Source: Centroberyx gerrardi (Eukaryota > Chordata > Actinopteri > Beryciformes > Berycidae). Taken from it: a stretch of 64,000 bases of DNA. The stretch is taken from positions 20,666,840-20,730,839 of the forward strand of contig NC_136003.1 in the NCBI RefSeq assembly GCF_048128805.1, in the 5' to 3' direction. Position 1 is the stretch's first letter. The number at the start of each line of letters is the position of its first letter. This document shows positions 1-15,112 of the stretch, piece by piece. The notes under the pieces were generated by a model that searched no databases, had not been told where the DNA came from, and saw only the letters and a program-made list of their open reading frames with translations. A program made the translations under genes and the position numbers.

Positions 1-1806
1 ACTGTGTTGTCGTAGTATGAGAAGACCAGTGCAGACGTATGGTTTATTTGGATCATTTTATGGAAAAAAGTGCAATGATTGGCCATAATTATAAGCCCTT
101 TGTGAATTTGGCCATTTCATGCAGAAAAAAATGACAGTAATTTTGTAAAATTGCAAGTTCTCTGGTTGAAGCTGCATTAATTATTGTTATCACAAAGTCG
201 CATATTCCTGGAGGGACTGCAATTATTACACACATACACTAAAAGTGTTTACACAAGTGTATTTTCTACTCCGAAGAGCATCTTGGACATGGCGGTACCA
301 TGATAAAGAGGGAAGCAGTGGGTTATGGGAGCTTTGTGAACAACTAGCAGGAACCAGCCCTCCTATCCCTGCAAAAACTCAAACACAGGAATTCCTGTGA
401 GATACAGGCCACTTAAGAGGACGATTAATGCATGGAAAACACTGGGACGTCTGTGTAACTGGCCTGACAGGAGAGCCATGACAAATCTGACTTTTATATA
501 AGCTCAGAACTGACCTTTAATGAGCACACCTACAATAAAGGGGGCAGGTCACATTAAATAAAAATTCACTTCATCCAAAACCCCCTGAATCTCAACATCC
601 TTCCCAGCTGTTAGGCCTAAAGCATTGATAGCCTTTTACACTTCATGAATAATGGAGGTCTCTTTAATATTGTATAGTGTGTGAACGGAAAGAAAAACAT
701 AGCAGAGGAAAAAAAAACATCTGTGAATGGGAATACAAGGTTGGCGGGCTTGCATTTGGGGTTAAAATAAATCATTTTGGTCCCGAGGTGGTATGAAATT
801 GTAAAGAACTGACATGGCACCTTGGAGTTAAATGTTCAGGAAACAATCATTATTAATTACCGATACATAACATGGCGGGAGGCGAGGGGGGCGGGGTAAT
901 GGTGACAAAAAGGGAGGCAGAAACAGAAGGAGAGAAGAAGGAGGAATTACCACAACTGCCAGCAGTATGGGAGAACGGATGATCCACCAGTAATGCATGT
1001 TTATATTTTGCTCCCAGCACCTGTGAGGAAAGCATCGGACAAAACATCAATAATAAGTGAGACAACCACTAAGAACTCCCATCCTCACACGAAACATAAT
1101 CAACATGTTTCTGGAGATGGCTAGCTCCGTCTAACACCTCCAGTCACACTGTTTTTCAACTCCTGCTGCAAACTAAAACGGTGTTCTTCAATCCCTTGGC
1201 AGCTAAACACGACATTTCCTCTCCAATGTTGAAGAAACGAGGGAGAGACAGAGAGCCATGCTGCTGCACCGGAGAGGGAAACGCACAACACCACGCAGGG
1301 CCAAGTCTTTTAAGGGCTTTACATAACAGCACAAGGTATCAGTGGTTCAAAAGTGCGGCTTCACAGTCTTTTTCACTCCACTCAGCCACTGAAGTGTGTG
1401 CAATAGACTTTAAGAGACTGCATATAGAAACTTTGGGGGGTTGAATGTAAGAATTAAATATTGAGAAGAACTAAAGAAGCAAAATTTGGCTTCCTGTAGA
1501 AGACAAGAGATGTCTGCCTGTGTCATGTTTGGTCGCAGCCAACTTCCCATGCTATAATTATGTGTTTAATTGACCATGGAGGACCAAGGAACACGACAAT
1601 AATTGATAAGCTTTGGAGAAAGACCCTCTTCCAACCTCCTTTTGATAGGTGTCCCTATTATGAGCATGGAATCAACAATGATCAGCTAAAATTAAAAATG
1701 CATGGCAGGTTCTGATGCCAATTACATCTTCCCATTGGGGGTTAGTTCAGAAGAAAGTGTGAGAGAGAGAGATAGAGAGAGAGAGAGAGCACCTTTGGAA
1801 ACTTAC
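1..1806 (-). other. Intron of the glucagon receptor gene (3' end not in window)
   Basis: This stretch follows the donor GTAAGT at 1806-1801 (minus strand). The next exon should begin by completing a Glu codon and reading Cys-Trp of ECL2; no such sequence was found on the minus strand. The content is AT-rich, with a (GA)n tract at about 1761-1799 and a purine-rich patch at about 880-950. No other gene is seen. Confidence 0.6.
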
Positions 1807-4800
1807 TCATTATTTTCATATAGGTATTTCACTATCACCCAGGGCACAAGGAATATTAGCGGAGTGCCTGAAAAGAAATAAGAGCAGTCAGTCGAAATGC
1901 AAAACAGCCATTTTGCAAAATGTAGTTTTTTTTACATTAATCTGGTCTGACTCAATTTTCATAAAAAGGTATCATACCGCTTATAATTAACTAGCATTCC
2001 TCAACTTATTACACCAGTGTAGACACACATGCCAAAACGCACAACTTTGCAACCATCATTCACTTACACACACACACACACACACATACACACACACACC
2101 AGGCCAGCTCACCCCAGCCAATGCACAGGTAGATGTTGAAGTAGTTCCTCTCGGTAAAGACGGCGATGAACAGGAGGTTATGGAGGTAGATGCCTTCCAC
2201 CAGCAGCCAATAGCTGTTGGCCATAATACTGTACTGCATCATCACCACAGCGATGCGACAGCCAACCGTTGTCTACAACAAACATCATATCAAGTAATGT
2301 TAAACATTGTTTAGTTGTACATTTTTCAACTATCATACCCATTATTATAAAATTATTACATTATTATTATAAAACAGATAGTCACGGTCCTCAGCTCTGA
2401 TTGGCTGAGTCACGTTCAGAGCTGTTTTAAAATATCGCATAGCAGTACAATGTATACTAACACAATGCTGCATAACAGTTCATTTAAATTATTAATTTAG
2501 CTTATAAATGCACTAACCGAAAATCCCCACTCGTATGTTGTTTACAACTAAAATTGCTTGGTGGAATAAGATTTATTGAACATTTGAGTTCTATTTTATT
2601 ACAACAGTGCCATTTTATAAAAGCCGTAACCACACTTTACAGTGATTTTGCTCGGCCAAATACTTCACCATCACTGAAGCATGGCCCTTCGCAGCTTACT
2701 GCTTAACCATTAGATCATTATTGACCTCATTGTTGACCAGCAGCTCCACAGGAGGTATCGATGCCCTGGGGAAGCCCTGCTCCTGGTCGCTGCCGATGTC
2801 GTGTGACGTGATGTTGAGAGCCGGAGTCTCCAGCAGAGCGTCTTTGATGAGGATAGACAGCGCTCGCAGGATGAAAGAGGCAAACAGGTTCATGTGGATG
2901 TTGTTCCTCATGCAGTGTAACTTCCTGGTTAATGAGAGACAATAATGGTGAAACGAGTCCATTGGTCTTGAAGGTACAACCGTCTAGAATATTTTCCCTG
3001 CATCTATCATTCTCAGATGAATCAATAGCAGCCCTTGCACTGCTTGTACTGCTTTCTCAGTAGTTCCCCTCCCTGCTGCGCTTGATGCAGAACCTACTGT
3101 AGCGGTCAGCTGGAATGATTTTCTTAGATTTCACAGGGAATCGAGCGGAAAAGCAATGGCTACCATTTTTACTGTCGTTATTACAGTGTGTGTGAATCAC
3201 AGTTAATTTCACAGCAATGCACAGTTTTAATGAGAAAATCCTAAATGTGCTTTAACATTCATTTCAAACGACAATCACTATTACCTGAAGAATATGAGGA
3301 TGCCGAGCGCCAGCACCAAAGCCACCAGCGACAAGGAATAGCCCAAGGTGTACATGATCCGAAACTTACTGAGCATCTGGCCATAGTACTGCTGCAAATA
3401 AAAACAATAAACAACAATAAAACAATAAATATATTAGTACACATACACATCCACCCTATTTTTATTTTTAACAATACACTGCAAAAAAATATCCATCTTA
3501 ACAAGTCATTTAGTCTAATATTGAGACCTAAAATTGTAATTTTCTTTCAAATAAATTCTCTTGGTTTAAGAAAAATAAGATTTGAAGGCTGAATATGAGA
3601 CTAAATGACTCGTTAAGATGGATGTTTTTTGCAGTGTAACAGTGATTCTCATATGTGATTTCAAACTGATTCCATGCAGGCAAACTGTTCTTGTCCTTTT
3701 CTCTTAGCCACCTCCGCCACCTTCCAACCTTCAATGATGAGAAAGACAGTTCTTACCTGACTCAGATCATCAGAGTCACACTCGCTGGTATTCTTCATCA
3801 TCACCCACTGGCCGTTTGCGTCACATTCCTGATACACCATGCCATGCTGGACTAGAACACGCACACACACACACATTGACAGCCTCTGTGATTTACTGGA
3901 AAGTCCGTTCAGCGTGGGCAGCTGTCTTTCTCTGCAGTATATTATGGGCGACTTGGCATCAACTTGTCATACAGTGTGTGTCTCCCCTAACCCACATCGC
4001 AGCCTTACCTTTATGGTGCCATGGCAGATACCATGGACATGACACACTGACAGTGGTGTTGGGGAGTCCGTCGGGCCAGCAGGCGTAATAGTCAAAGGTC
4101 CTGTTGCACACTAGGCCTGGGGAACAAAGCATGAGAAATGGGTGAAATTTGCACCCCAACCAGAGAGCAAAAACTTTTTTTTTCTCCCTTGTGTATATGA
4201 AACATGTATTGAAAAACTCCCTGCTACCTCCCTCTCTCTTCAGCTGTGGTGGTGAGATGTTGGTTTATGGAGGACTGGATGGTTAGATGTTGGTTTATGG
4301 AGAACTGGGTGGTTAGATGTTAGCTTATGGAGGACTGGGTGGTGAGATGGTTTATGGAGAACTGGGTGGTTAGATGTTAGTTTATGAAGGACTGGGTGGT
4401 TAGATGTTAGTTTATGAAGGACTGGGTGGTTAGATGTTAGTTTATGAAGGACTGGGTGGTGAGATGTTAGTTTATGAAGGACCAGGTGGTGAAATGTTGG
4501 TTTATGGAGAACTGGGTGGTGAGATGGTTCATGGAGAACTGGGTGGTTAGATGTTAGTTTATGAAGGACTGGGTGGTGAGATGTTAGTTTATGGAGGACT
4601 GGGTGGTGAGATGGTTCATGGAGAACTGGGTGGTTAGATGTTGGTTTATGGAGGACTGGGTGGTGAGATGTTAGTTTATGGAGGACTGGGTGGTGAGATG
4701 TTAGTTTATGGAGGACTGGGTGGTGAGATGTTAGTTTATGGAGGACTGGGTGGTTAGATGTTAGTTTATGGAGGACTGGGTGGTGAGATGTTAGTTTATG

Positions 4801-5772
4801 GAGGACTGGGTGGTGAGATGTTAGTTTATGGAGGACTGGGTGGTGAGATGTTAGTTTATGGAGGACTGGGTGGTGAGATGTTGGTTTATGGAGGACTGGG
4901 TGGTGAGATGTTAGTTTATGGAGGACTGGGTGGTGAGATGGTTTATGGAGAACTGGGTGGTTAGATGTTAGTTTATGGAGGACTGGGTGGTTAGATGTTA
5001 GTTTATGGAGGACTGGGTGGTTAGATGTTAGTTTATGGAGGACTGGGTGGTGAGATGGTTTATGGAGAACTGGGTGGTTAGATGTTAATTTATGGAGGAC
5101 TGGGTGGTTAGATGTGGAGGTTTCGTTGTGCTCACCGGTGCTCGGAGGGTCTCGGCTGTTGTTGCGACTACACTCCTCCATGTACAATTTCCAACTCTCC
5201 GCCAGCTTATCCAGCATAACGGCAGGAGACACCTATGGAACAGTGGAGCACGTATAAGGATACACTCTGCATACACACATTACAATGCAACACAAAGGTC
5301 CTCTTACACTGAGAAGGTGTTCTAGAAGAAGACAAGGAAAAATAAGAGCCCCCAGCAAACCATGATGATATAATAGGTGCATTTGCTGAATTGGATTTCA
5401 TCTGTTTTACTTCACTTCACATATACAGTAATGGTAAACAACCCATCCTCATGTTGGGGGTGCAATCCATCACAGTGTGTCCCGCTCTAATGTGTTGTCA
5501 GTATGGGGGGTTTGTGATATGGTCTGTGTTCGAAGCATGACAGCTTACACACTGGACACCGCACGCTCATGACGTTAACACACCAAGGACAGAGAGTTTG
5601 TTTAGACTTTTATACTACGACTCTGGTTTTTCTCAGAGTGCAGCAGGACCGGAGAAACAAGGCCCCCTCCCACACTCTAAAGACCAGCGATTGATGAGAG
5701 TTAACAGACCTACTGGAGGCTTTTTCCTATGGGGAAAAGTGTGTGTGTGTGTGTGTGAGCATGTGCACCTAT

Positions 5773-5808
<36 letters not shown>

Positions 5809-5867
5809 CCCACCTGGATGCTGGAGGAGACGATGAGTATTGCCAATAGGAGGAACACCCGTGACAT
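1807..5867 (-). CDS. gcgr: Glucagon receptor (class B GPCR), 5' part; gene runs off the left edge
   Basis: This is a plasma-membrane receptor that binds glucagon and couples to Gs/cAMP. Eight coding exons are visible, in transcript order: 5867-5814, 5232-5136, 4116-4009, 3851-3757, 3391-3285, 2924-2726, 2272-2113 and 1867-1807. All have GT/AG borders and their phases join without a break (881 nt, about 293 codons). Residues 1-18 form a signal peptide starting [13 protein letters not shown]. The hormone-binding domain (about 19-118) has the six family cysteines, four N-glycosylation sites, and the [12 protein letters not shown] block typical of GCGR. TM1 is about 131-153, followed by [17 protein letters not shown] (TM2), the [13 protein letters not shown] block of TM3 and [10 protein letters not shown] of TM4. 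YLHNLL favours GCGR over GLP1R or GLP2R. ECL1 looks about 14 residues longer than in human GCGR. The exons for TM5 to the C-tail were looked for in 1-1806 and not seen. The a or b paralogue cannot be told, and noncoding first exon(s) upstream of 5867 are not located. Confidence 0.93.
2064..2098. repeat. (CA)n microsatellite beside a gcgr splice donor
   Basis: This is a CA tract on the plus strand, TG in the sense of the glucagon receptor transcript. It begins about 15 bp inside the intron that follows the exon 2272-2113. Confidence 0.95.
3475..3638. mobile_element. MITE with TACACTGCAAAAAA inverted ends, in a gcgr intron
   Basis: Terminal inverted repeats of about 40 bp read TACACTGCAAAAAA...ATCTTAAC on the left and GTTAAGATGGAT...TTTTTTGCAGTGTA on the right. 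The inverted repeat continues inward through AGTCATTTAGTCT / AGACTAAATGACT. The element is about 164 bp with no coding capacity. It lies between the glucagon receptor exons at 3757-3851 and 3285-3391. A diverged relative lies near 28.9-29.2 kb. Confidence 0.8.
4245..5115. repeat. 30-bp minisatellite inside a glucagon receptor intron
   Basis: This is a tandem array of close to 30 units with the plus-strand consensus GTTTATGGAGGACTGGGTGG plus TGAGATGTTA (30 bp). Some units lack 6 bp, leaving 24. Variants differ at a few positions (GGTTAG or GGTGAG, GAACTG or GACTG), and near-identical units cluster around 4660-4930, which suggests recent homogenisation. The array lies in the intron between the exon ending at 5136 and the exon starting at 4116. 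Both unit lengths are multiples of 3, so one frame stays open on the minus strand (period [10 protein letters not shown]). Confidence 0.95.
5739..5808. repeat. (GT)n microsatellite beside the gcgr signal-peptide exon
   Basis: An interrupted GT tract lies within about 6 bp of the donor of the signal-peptide exon (5867-5814). It is CA in the transcript sense. Confidence 0.95.
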
Positions 5868-10549
<4,682 letters not shown>

Positions 10550-10955
10550 TTAAAGAAAAATCCAATCCCGAATACGTTCACGCTGTTATACTCTATCATC
10601 AGTCTGTGATGTTCACTTCATTCCTGGAGTTATTTTACGATGAAGTGTTGTACCCACTTTTCCCTCAACCTGCCTCATCTGCTTCTACTTCAGTTAGTGA
10701 TTTTCTATATTTACCAGAATGCCTTTCCACAAACCCAGGAGAACAAGCCTGAACTTGTTTCATCCAGCTGTTTTTCCAGTCAAGAAAATGTGAGAAAGAC
10801 CCTTACTCAAAACACAACATGTCATGGGCAGTTATCTATAGCAATAAGAAAATACACCACCAAACAACAAAAGGGGCCCACAAATGCAAGATACATTGCC
10901 AATACCTGTTTTATTTTAACATTGTCAGTGTTTTAGGGGTGGACTTTTCCTTTAA
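10550..10955. mobile_element. TTAA-flanked MITE, copy 1
   Basis: The element starts TTAAAGAAAAATCCAATCCC and ends GGTGGACTTTTCCTTTAA, giving imperfect terminal inverted repeats with TTAA at both ends. TTAA target sites are usual for piggyBac- and Kolobok-type nonautonomous elements. It is about 406 bp with no transposase. The interior shares long stretches with copy 2 at 11856-12524, for example CTCAACC(T/C)GCCTCATCT and CCTTACTCAAAACACAAC. Confidence 0.75.
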
Positions 10956-11855
10956 AGCCAGCCATTTCGATTACTAAATCAACTGTACTTCATATTATAA
11001 TCTAGGCAAAGCTACAGTGCGGATCACTGTGACCAAACAGGAAATCCATTCTGACATTGACAGTTTCCTGTTGATGTCCCATTTCACCGAAAGAAACGTC
11101 AGCAAATAACGATAACAAAAAAAAAAAATGATGATTGATTCTCTTTGATTTGAACTCTGAAGCACCTATATTCTCCCAGGAAGCCCTTCAGATTAGAGTC
11201 ACACTGATCAGAGGGGGAGCTCTCCCTCAGGCTCTCACCGAACTCAGACTAACAATAGCAGCCCACTTTTTTCTGAGATGTGTGTGTGTGTGTGAGTGTG
11301 TCAGTGTGTGTGTGTGTCAGTGTGTGTGATAAGTGTGCGCAAATGCTGAGAGCAACTGACCGCCCTCTGCATCATCCAAAGATGATGACAATGTCTTGTT
11401 GTGTGTGGGGTGGTATTGACGATGAAGGGTTAGGGTTAGACGCTTAGGGAAGCAAGATGGTGGCTGGATGTGGGGTGAGGGAGGTGAGCGCTCATCCCTC
11501 TTTCAAAAACCGCTGCTAGAATGCCTTGGTTAAATAAGGGTTAAAAGTTATACAGCATCTATTGCATGACAGCATGAGTTTTCCCCTGATGGTGTACAGC
11601 TCTATCAGGAATCTGTCAGTTGATTTCACTGAGGATGTCTTTATATTCACAGCCCATGCCATCCCTGCTGATCAGGCCCATTGTTTCATATGCAAAGTGT
11701 GTTCAGCGCCCGACTCGTTATCACACATACAGACTCATCATGAAGAAAAGGTTTGATATCTGATAGTATCTTCCCCTAGCTGCCTGCAGTTCATAACAGT
11801 CCACCTTTAATTTCCTCAAGAAAGTTCTCAATAAAAGCAGAAAGTTCCAAAGTAA

Positions 11856-12524
11856 TTAAAGAAAAATCCCACTCTTGAATACTCTTACACTGTTATGTCA
11901 TCAATCTGTGATGCTCAATGCATTCCAGGAGTTCGTGATCAAATGTTGTAATTTACTTTTCTGTTGCACCCACTTTCCCTCAACCCGCCTCATCTACTTC
12001 AACTTCAGTTAGTGATTTCCTACATTTCCAAAAATGCCCTTTGACAACTCCCAAGAGAATGTGCCTGAACTTGTTGTTGGTTTTACATGGAGGTAGAGAG
12101 AGCAGAAGTGATTGTGATAGTGATAGTAAGAGCAAGAGAGCAAGAGTTTTTCCAGTCAAGGAAAAGAGAGAGCCGCGCCCTTACTCAAAACACAACGTGG
12201 CTACATTGCATTTTGGTCTATTGAGGCTACTGGTGGTGGAGAAATCGGTATCTCTCTTCTATTATGGATTTCTCTCTGTATGATTGTTGAACATCTGTGC
12301 AAGTCAGTCTAGAAAGAAGCTGCTTGCTCTTTGATACTGAGGGACTGACACCAAAACCTGATGTTTACTGTTGATATTTTATATAGTTGAAACATTCGTT
12401 CTGCTCTTAAGCTCCAGTGTCGCTGCACTGGAAATATCTGGAAAACACAACACCAAACAAATGGAACCAAAAATGCAAAGTACATTGCGAGTTAAAGAGT
12501 TTTAGGGTGGATTTTTCACTTTAA
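11856..12524. mobile_element. TTAA-flanked MITE, copy 2
   Basis: This is a direct-orientation relative of the element at 10550-10955, starting TTAAAGAAAAATCCCACTC and ending GGGTGGATTTTTCACTTTAA. It is longer (about 669 bp) because of extra internal sequence between about 12085 and 12420. No protein-coding capacity is recognised. Its right end lies 14 bp from the next element, at 12539. Confidence 0.75.
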
Positions 12525-12538
12525 CTTATAAAAGAAGT

Positions 12539-13116
12539 ACGGAGCCCGGGAGTGGCCATCGGGAGAAAAATTATTTATGTCGTGGCCACGATTTACTGTA
12601 ACGTGATACAATTCGTTCCCTTGATCTGTTAAAATGAGCCCTCGTTTTGGTTTAGTTGGCACAAATTTGTGCAAATTGCCAAAACGTGCCCTCGAAATAG
12701 TGATATCGTGCTCTCGATATATAATACATGCGCTCTTCACAAGCTTATAAAGAGTCAGTGCACATATTGGTGATTATGTTTAAATGTGGCGCTGTCCTGG
12801 GTGTGTTGCAGCCACCTGATTGTGTTTACATGGCCTGAAGGTTAAGTGGCTAAATATGTTGTAATATTTGGGGGATATGCCTATTCAGTGTAAACAGACA
12901 ATGGATATTAGCATACCAAATCCTTACTAGGCCTATCTGCAATACCTAAAAGGTACCTTTTAAGTTGCATTTTTTCCTAAAATACACAGTTTAATGAAAT
13001 CGAGGGAACAAATTGTATCTCATGTGCATGAATGAACTAAAACGTGCGCACGTTACAGTAAATCGTGGACTCGATATAACTTTTTTTCTCTCCCAATGGC
13101 CACTCCCGGGCTCCGT
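12539..13116. mobile_element. hAT-like MITE with ACGGAGCCCGGGAGTGGCCA ends
   Basis: The terminal inverted repeats are long: ACGGAGCCCGGGAGTGGCCA on the left and its near-perfect reverse complement TGGCCACTCCCGGGCTCCGT on the right, continuing inward with one mismatch. Flanks AAAGAAGT and AAAGAAGA form an 8-bp target duplication with one difference, the size usual for hAT elements. Subterminal inverted blocks (CGATTTACTGTAACGTG / CGTTACAGTAAATCG) are also present. The length is 578 bp and no transposase is seen. Confidence 0.8.
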
Positions 13117-15112
13117 AAAGAAGACATGAAAACGGGAAAAATGAAACAAAAACTATTGTGGTACCCTAACTCTCGTCTCTTGTCTCCCCACCACAGATTA
13201 AAAGTCACAGCAATGGAGAACAGAGCTCAACCCCATAAATGTCACAGTAATGAGTCTGACCACCGTGAGCGCTCAGCATGAGGTTTCTAAACAGGCAGCT
13301 CTGTCTCTTACCACGTCTACACAACCCAGGACGTCCCTGTGCAGGATGGCATCCCTCATTAAAGCACGTTGTATATAAACTCTAAAGTAGGTAACAGCCC
13401 AAGTACTCATCCCCATCATAAGCCATAACCTAATTTGGTCAGCGTGTCTCTGGGCTTCACTTGTCTGGGCCTGTTAGATTTGTTTTGGGTGTCTGACATG
13501 CGCTAATCATTTGCCACCCGCTAGCCTGTCTCTGCAGGAGCATGGGAGAGCTGCTGGCGAGAGTTTGGAAAATGTATCAAGTCTAGGATTTTACTAGTGG
13601 TCCGTCACTCGTATTACATCAGAACAACATCACAGATTATTCACACGTGTACAGTTTACACTCTTCACGCCTCAGCGAGTATGATAATTTGTTGACAAGT
13701 TGATGAAAGGGTTGCCTGTGGTAGAATCCATTAGTGAGTTGTTGGTGTTTTTTTCCCCACCTAAAATATTCCATAACTGAGCTGAGGCTATTTTTACATG
13801 CACAACGTTTTGGAGATGAGTTCAAAAAGTCAATGAGATATTGTACAGTGTGCAAGTCAAATGTGTCATTAGCAGCACTTCAGTATGGAGCTGCATGTTG
13901 TTGGAGGGTCAACACAAAGCTTCTCAGGTTATTATGTAAAGGGGCCAATTAATGCTCCTCGTGTTTTGAGAGCAATTACTACTCACAAACAAACCTCAAA
14001 ACATCTTAAATCAAATTGGATTTCAGTTATTTTCCCAGAACATAGTCTATTCTGGATAACTAAATAAAAAAATATATAGATATAGATTTTATATTTGTAT
14101 CTCCTGGGGTATATGTGTATCTCCTGGGGTCAACAGCAGCACACAGTAGAGGTGTTTGATTATTCATCACCACCCATTTGTCTCCGCCACCCACTTTCCA
14201 GAGGACACTTTCACAGCAGGGAGGACAACATATTTACAGCCTCCAGTCAATATGTAACATGGCTCTGCGCCGGCCCCGTCACACAACACCCCTGTTACGA
14301 CGCATCATGCTGTTTTCACGGATTAACGACGGAGCGGAAGAGGATGTGTTTTTATTCGACTCGCCAGTAAATCATCATCTTACGAGAAAACACGACAGGA
14401 ACGCGATGAGAGCGTGCCAGACGCGAAGATGGCATCTAGCCTCAGGTCTCGGAAGGATAAGAGAAACAAAAACCCGCAAAAAACACAGTGCAGCGGGGTA
14501 AATACGGTTAACCTCTGACCCGCCCGACATGTGTGGGGAAACGGTCCCGAGTGTGACTCATCTGTGAGGATGCGGACACGGCTTCAGTGACCCAGAGGTT
14601 GGCCGCTCCAAGCTTCTTCACCACAACATCAAACCACATGTGTGTTGTGTATTGAAATCTCGGCAAACATTCACATTTTCTATTCAGAGGGCACAATTTT
14701 GGTCTGTGAGTGGGAGAGAGTGACAAACTGCGGCATGGTTGTATAACATATGAGATGTACCTGTACTGTGTGTGTGTGTGTGTTTGAGTGTATGGGGCTT
14801 TTGCTTTATTGTGTGTCAGCTCATGTGTGGGAAGTGTTTGGCATTGGCTGGATGCTGTTTCGTGCACTCTTTCATGAGGGGTTTTGCAAGGTCACATGAA
14901 GCAGAAGCCGCAACAATAACAACAATAGTCCTCATCACTCTTCAGTTGCAGCACCTTCAGAGGTTCGAGCTACCTACTGTGGAGCAACAACCCCACAGGG
15001 AGGCTTTGATTATCAGTTCACCATCCCACACTGTTTCTGCACTATTTGTACCCAAGCCAAGCTCAAGCTCATTGTTTAGTTGAGTAGTAGTTCAGTCCAA
15101 AGATTTCCGTGT
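13117..15112. other. Spacer between MITEs; no supported gene
   Basis: Apart from the GC-richer patch at 14178-14520, this stretch is AT-rich unique-looking sequence. A short direct duplication of GTATCTCCTGGGGT lies at about 14097-14130. No exon with recognisable protein similarity was found on either strand. Confidence 0.4.
14178..14520. promoter_or_regulatory. GC/CpG-richer patch, possible promoter or old transposon 5' end
   Basis: Composition shifts sharply from the AT-rich surroundings to CpG-rich sequence. A plus-strand frame opens at the ATG at 14260 (MALRRPRHTTPLLRRIMLF..., 82 codons to the TAA ending at 14502). A second ATG in AAGATGGC context at about 14428 begins MASSLRSRKDKRNKN and runs up to a GGG|GTAAAT donor-like site. 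No family was recognised for either. It could be the 5' end of a noncoding transcript, a degenerate retroelement 5' region, or chance. Confidence 0.25.

Noticed and set aside
1-1806. Search for the next gcgr exon (TM5, reading CW... after the Glu codon)
   Set aside because: No minus-strand segment with the expected Cys-Trp start, acceptor and TM5 pattern was found; the exon must lie outside the window.
4758-4964. Plus-strand frame of repeated [10 protein letters not shown] units
   Set aside because: It is the other strand of the 30-bp minisatellite; the array is open in several frames only because its period is a multiple of 3.
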